From assembly GCF_019654975.1 (NCBI RefSeq), contig NZ_BPEW01000020.1, positions 1 to 64,000 of the forward strand: a DNA stretch of 64,000 nucleotides, written 5' to 3'. The notes beneath the pieces are model-generated. The model was not told the origin of the DNA, made no database searches, and saw only the letters and a program-made list of their open reading frames with translations. The first letter of the stretch is position 1. Every line of letters starts with the position of its first letter. The position numbers and the translations under genes were made by a program. Source of the stretch: Shewanella sp. c952 (GTDB lineage Bacteria > Pseudomonadota > Gammaproteobacteria > Enterobacterales > Shewanellaceae). Of this stretch, positions 62,965 through 64,000 are shown piece after piece.

Positions 62965-64000
62965 ATGACTGTTTTCTGGAACACCTGGGTGATTGTATTC
63001 ATCTTTATCTTTCTCGCATTTATGGCATTGGTGGTCATTAAATACTGGCGAACTGAGCATACTGCCGATAAAGACAAAACCATTGAGAGCTTTGACGGTA
63101 TTGATGAAAACGATGCACCTCCACCGCGTATTTTCTACCTGTCTTACTTAATAGCATTTATTATTTCTGCAGGATTCTTAGTCTTATATCCAGGTCTTGG
63201 AAACTGGTCGGGTTTAATGGGCTGGAAGCAGATTGACGATGCGCTAAGCTCCCCGACGACTGACTTAGATATGCAAATAGCACCTTTAAGCGATCTCAGT
63301 CTAGGGTCATTAGCCGCTAACCCGCAAGTTACCAAAAGCGGCGAGTTATTGTTTCAAAATCATTGCGCGGCATGTCATCGTGCCAATGCTCAAGGGCAAA
63401 AGCATTTCCCCAACCTTACAGATAATGAATGGCTTTATGGCGGAACCGAAAAAGATATTATCCACTCTATTGAACATGGCCGTCACGGCGCAATGCCTGG
63501 CTGGAAAGATATCTTGTCGGAAGATCAAATTCTTAAAATGTCTTACTACATCGGCTCCCTACAGCGTCGAAACTTAAATGCTCCACAAGTGAAGATCGAT
63601 CTGGGTAAAGAGATATTTGTGCAATATTGTTCCAGTTGTCATGGCGACGGTACGGTTGCCAATATTGAAATAGGTGCGCCAGTATTATCAGATGACATTT
63701 GGTTACATGGTGGCAGTATTGAGGAGATAAAACATACTATTGAATTTGGTCTGAATAACCTGATGCCAGCTTTTGATGAACAGTTAAGCCGCAATGAGGT
63801 TTTGGCTATTGGCGCTTATATTACCGAGCAAAGGCAGCGTTATGACGCCAAACTTGCAGCGCTCGATGCTGACTCAGTTGCCAGAGGAGAGTATCTCGCC
63901 AATGCGGGTGATTGTGTTGCTTGCCATAGCTCAGAAAGTGGTGAGCGCTTTGCTGGTGGATTGCCATTTAAAACGCCTTTTGGCACTATCTATTCAACCA
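62965..64000 (+). CDS. ccoP: CcoP-like subunit with an extra AdhB-type heme domain (partial)
   Basis: Runs off the window end; 345 codons visible. Residues 1-95 form the CcoP N-terminal part with two helices and LYPGLGNWSGLMGW. Heme site 1 is CAACH (134-138) and site 2 is CSSCH (222-226), as in CcoP. After about residue 305 a third domain starts with GEYLANAGDCVACH (site 3 at 317-321), then FAGGLPFKTPFGTIYST. That sequence is the N-terminal domain of cytochrome c subunits of alcohol dehydrogenases (AdhB) and related enzymes, which normally carry three hemes. The frame is continuous with no stop, so a CcoP-AdhB fusion is indicated. One base separates it from ccoO; no ccoQ. Confidence 0.88.
   Translation, partial: MTVFWNTWVIVFIFIFLAFMALVVIKYWRTEHTADKDKTIESFDGIDENDAPPPRIFYLSYLIAFIISAGFLVLYPGLGNWSGLMGWKQIDDALSSPTTDLDMQIAPLSDLSLGSLAANPQVTKSGELLFQNHCAACHRANAQGQKHFPNLTDNEWLYGGTEKDIIHSIEHGRHGAMPGWKDILSEDQILKMSYYIGSLQRRNLNAPQVKIDLGKEIFVQYCSSCHGDGTVANIEIGAPVLSDDIWLHGGSIEEIKHTIEFGLNNLMPAFDEQLSRNEVLAIGAYITEQRQRYDAKLAALDADSVARGEYLANAGDCVACHSSESGERFAGGLPFKTPFGTIYST

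Overview
The window looks like a chromosomal segment of a marine gammaproteobacterium, most likely a Shewanella. I infer this from the gene families, the GC content (roughly mid-40s percent by eye), and the block of a DUF523/DUF1722 protein, MerR regulator, photolyase, SnoaL-like protein, SDR, amine oxidase, DUF1365, Cfa, DUF2878, chalcone-isomerase-like protein and DUF3833, which I remember as a Shewanella/Vibrio arrangement. I could not run a search. No rRNA, tRNA, CRISPR array or phage was seen. Mobile DNA is limited to two kinds of short non-coding inverted-repeat elements (MITE-like).

Layout. 1-8 kb: end of a MITE copy, an RhlE-type RNA helicase, an M24 aminopeptidase P, an MFS transporter, a ROK protein, a second M24 peptidase and an FKBP isomerase. 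8-14 kb: an OmpA-like protein and a 1671-residue lipoprotein with about 18 Ig-like (BIG2-type) repeats. 14.3-15 kb: a DUF1294 gene cut in two by a 271-bp element that left an 8-bp target duplication. 15-17.9 kb: ChrR-like double cupin, ArsR regulator, DUF4442 protein, DUF368 polyprenyl-phosphate transporter. 18-28.3 kb: a light/lipid stress operon built around photolyase and a cyclopropane-synthase-like methyltransferase, with a MerR regulator whose sensor domain has lost its B12-ligating histidine.

28-36 kb and 49.6-60.1 kb together form a polyamine catabolism system. The second block has puuB (minus strand), then puuR, puuD, puuA, potF, potG, potH, potI and a second puuB. The first block has a beta-alanine-type transaminase, malonate/methylmalonate semialdehyde dehydrogenase and a cupin, divergent from puuC. 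I found five copies of a shared sequence (core ATAATGAACA-like) upstream of puuC, between puuB and puuR, and upstream of puuD. They are good candidates for PuuR operators.

36-42.6 kb: two small unknown genes, an SdsA-type alkylsulfatase with an AraC regulator, two GNAT acetyltransferases, and a TetR regulator divergent from an AhpD-like protein with a pair of perfect 16-bp palindromes between them. 42.6-49.5 kb: a sulfatase locus (small membrane protein; Fe-alcohol dehydrogenase; Sel1 protein; Ser-type arylsulfatase; radical-SAM sulfatase maturase; membrane protein; TetR). The same roughly 15-bp operator occurs before the membrane protein, before the dehydrogenase and before the tetR itself, which makes it a three-promoter regulon.

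60.2-64 kb: a cbb3-type oxidase cluster (monoheme cytochrome c, ccoN, ccoO, ccoP) without ccoQ. The ccoP-like gene runs off the window and continues past the usual two heme domains into a third domain resembling the cytochrome subunit of membrane alcohol dehydrogenases. This is the most unusual protein in the window.
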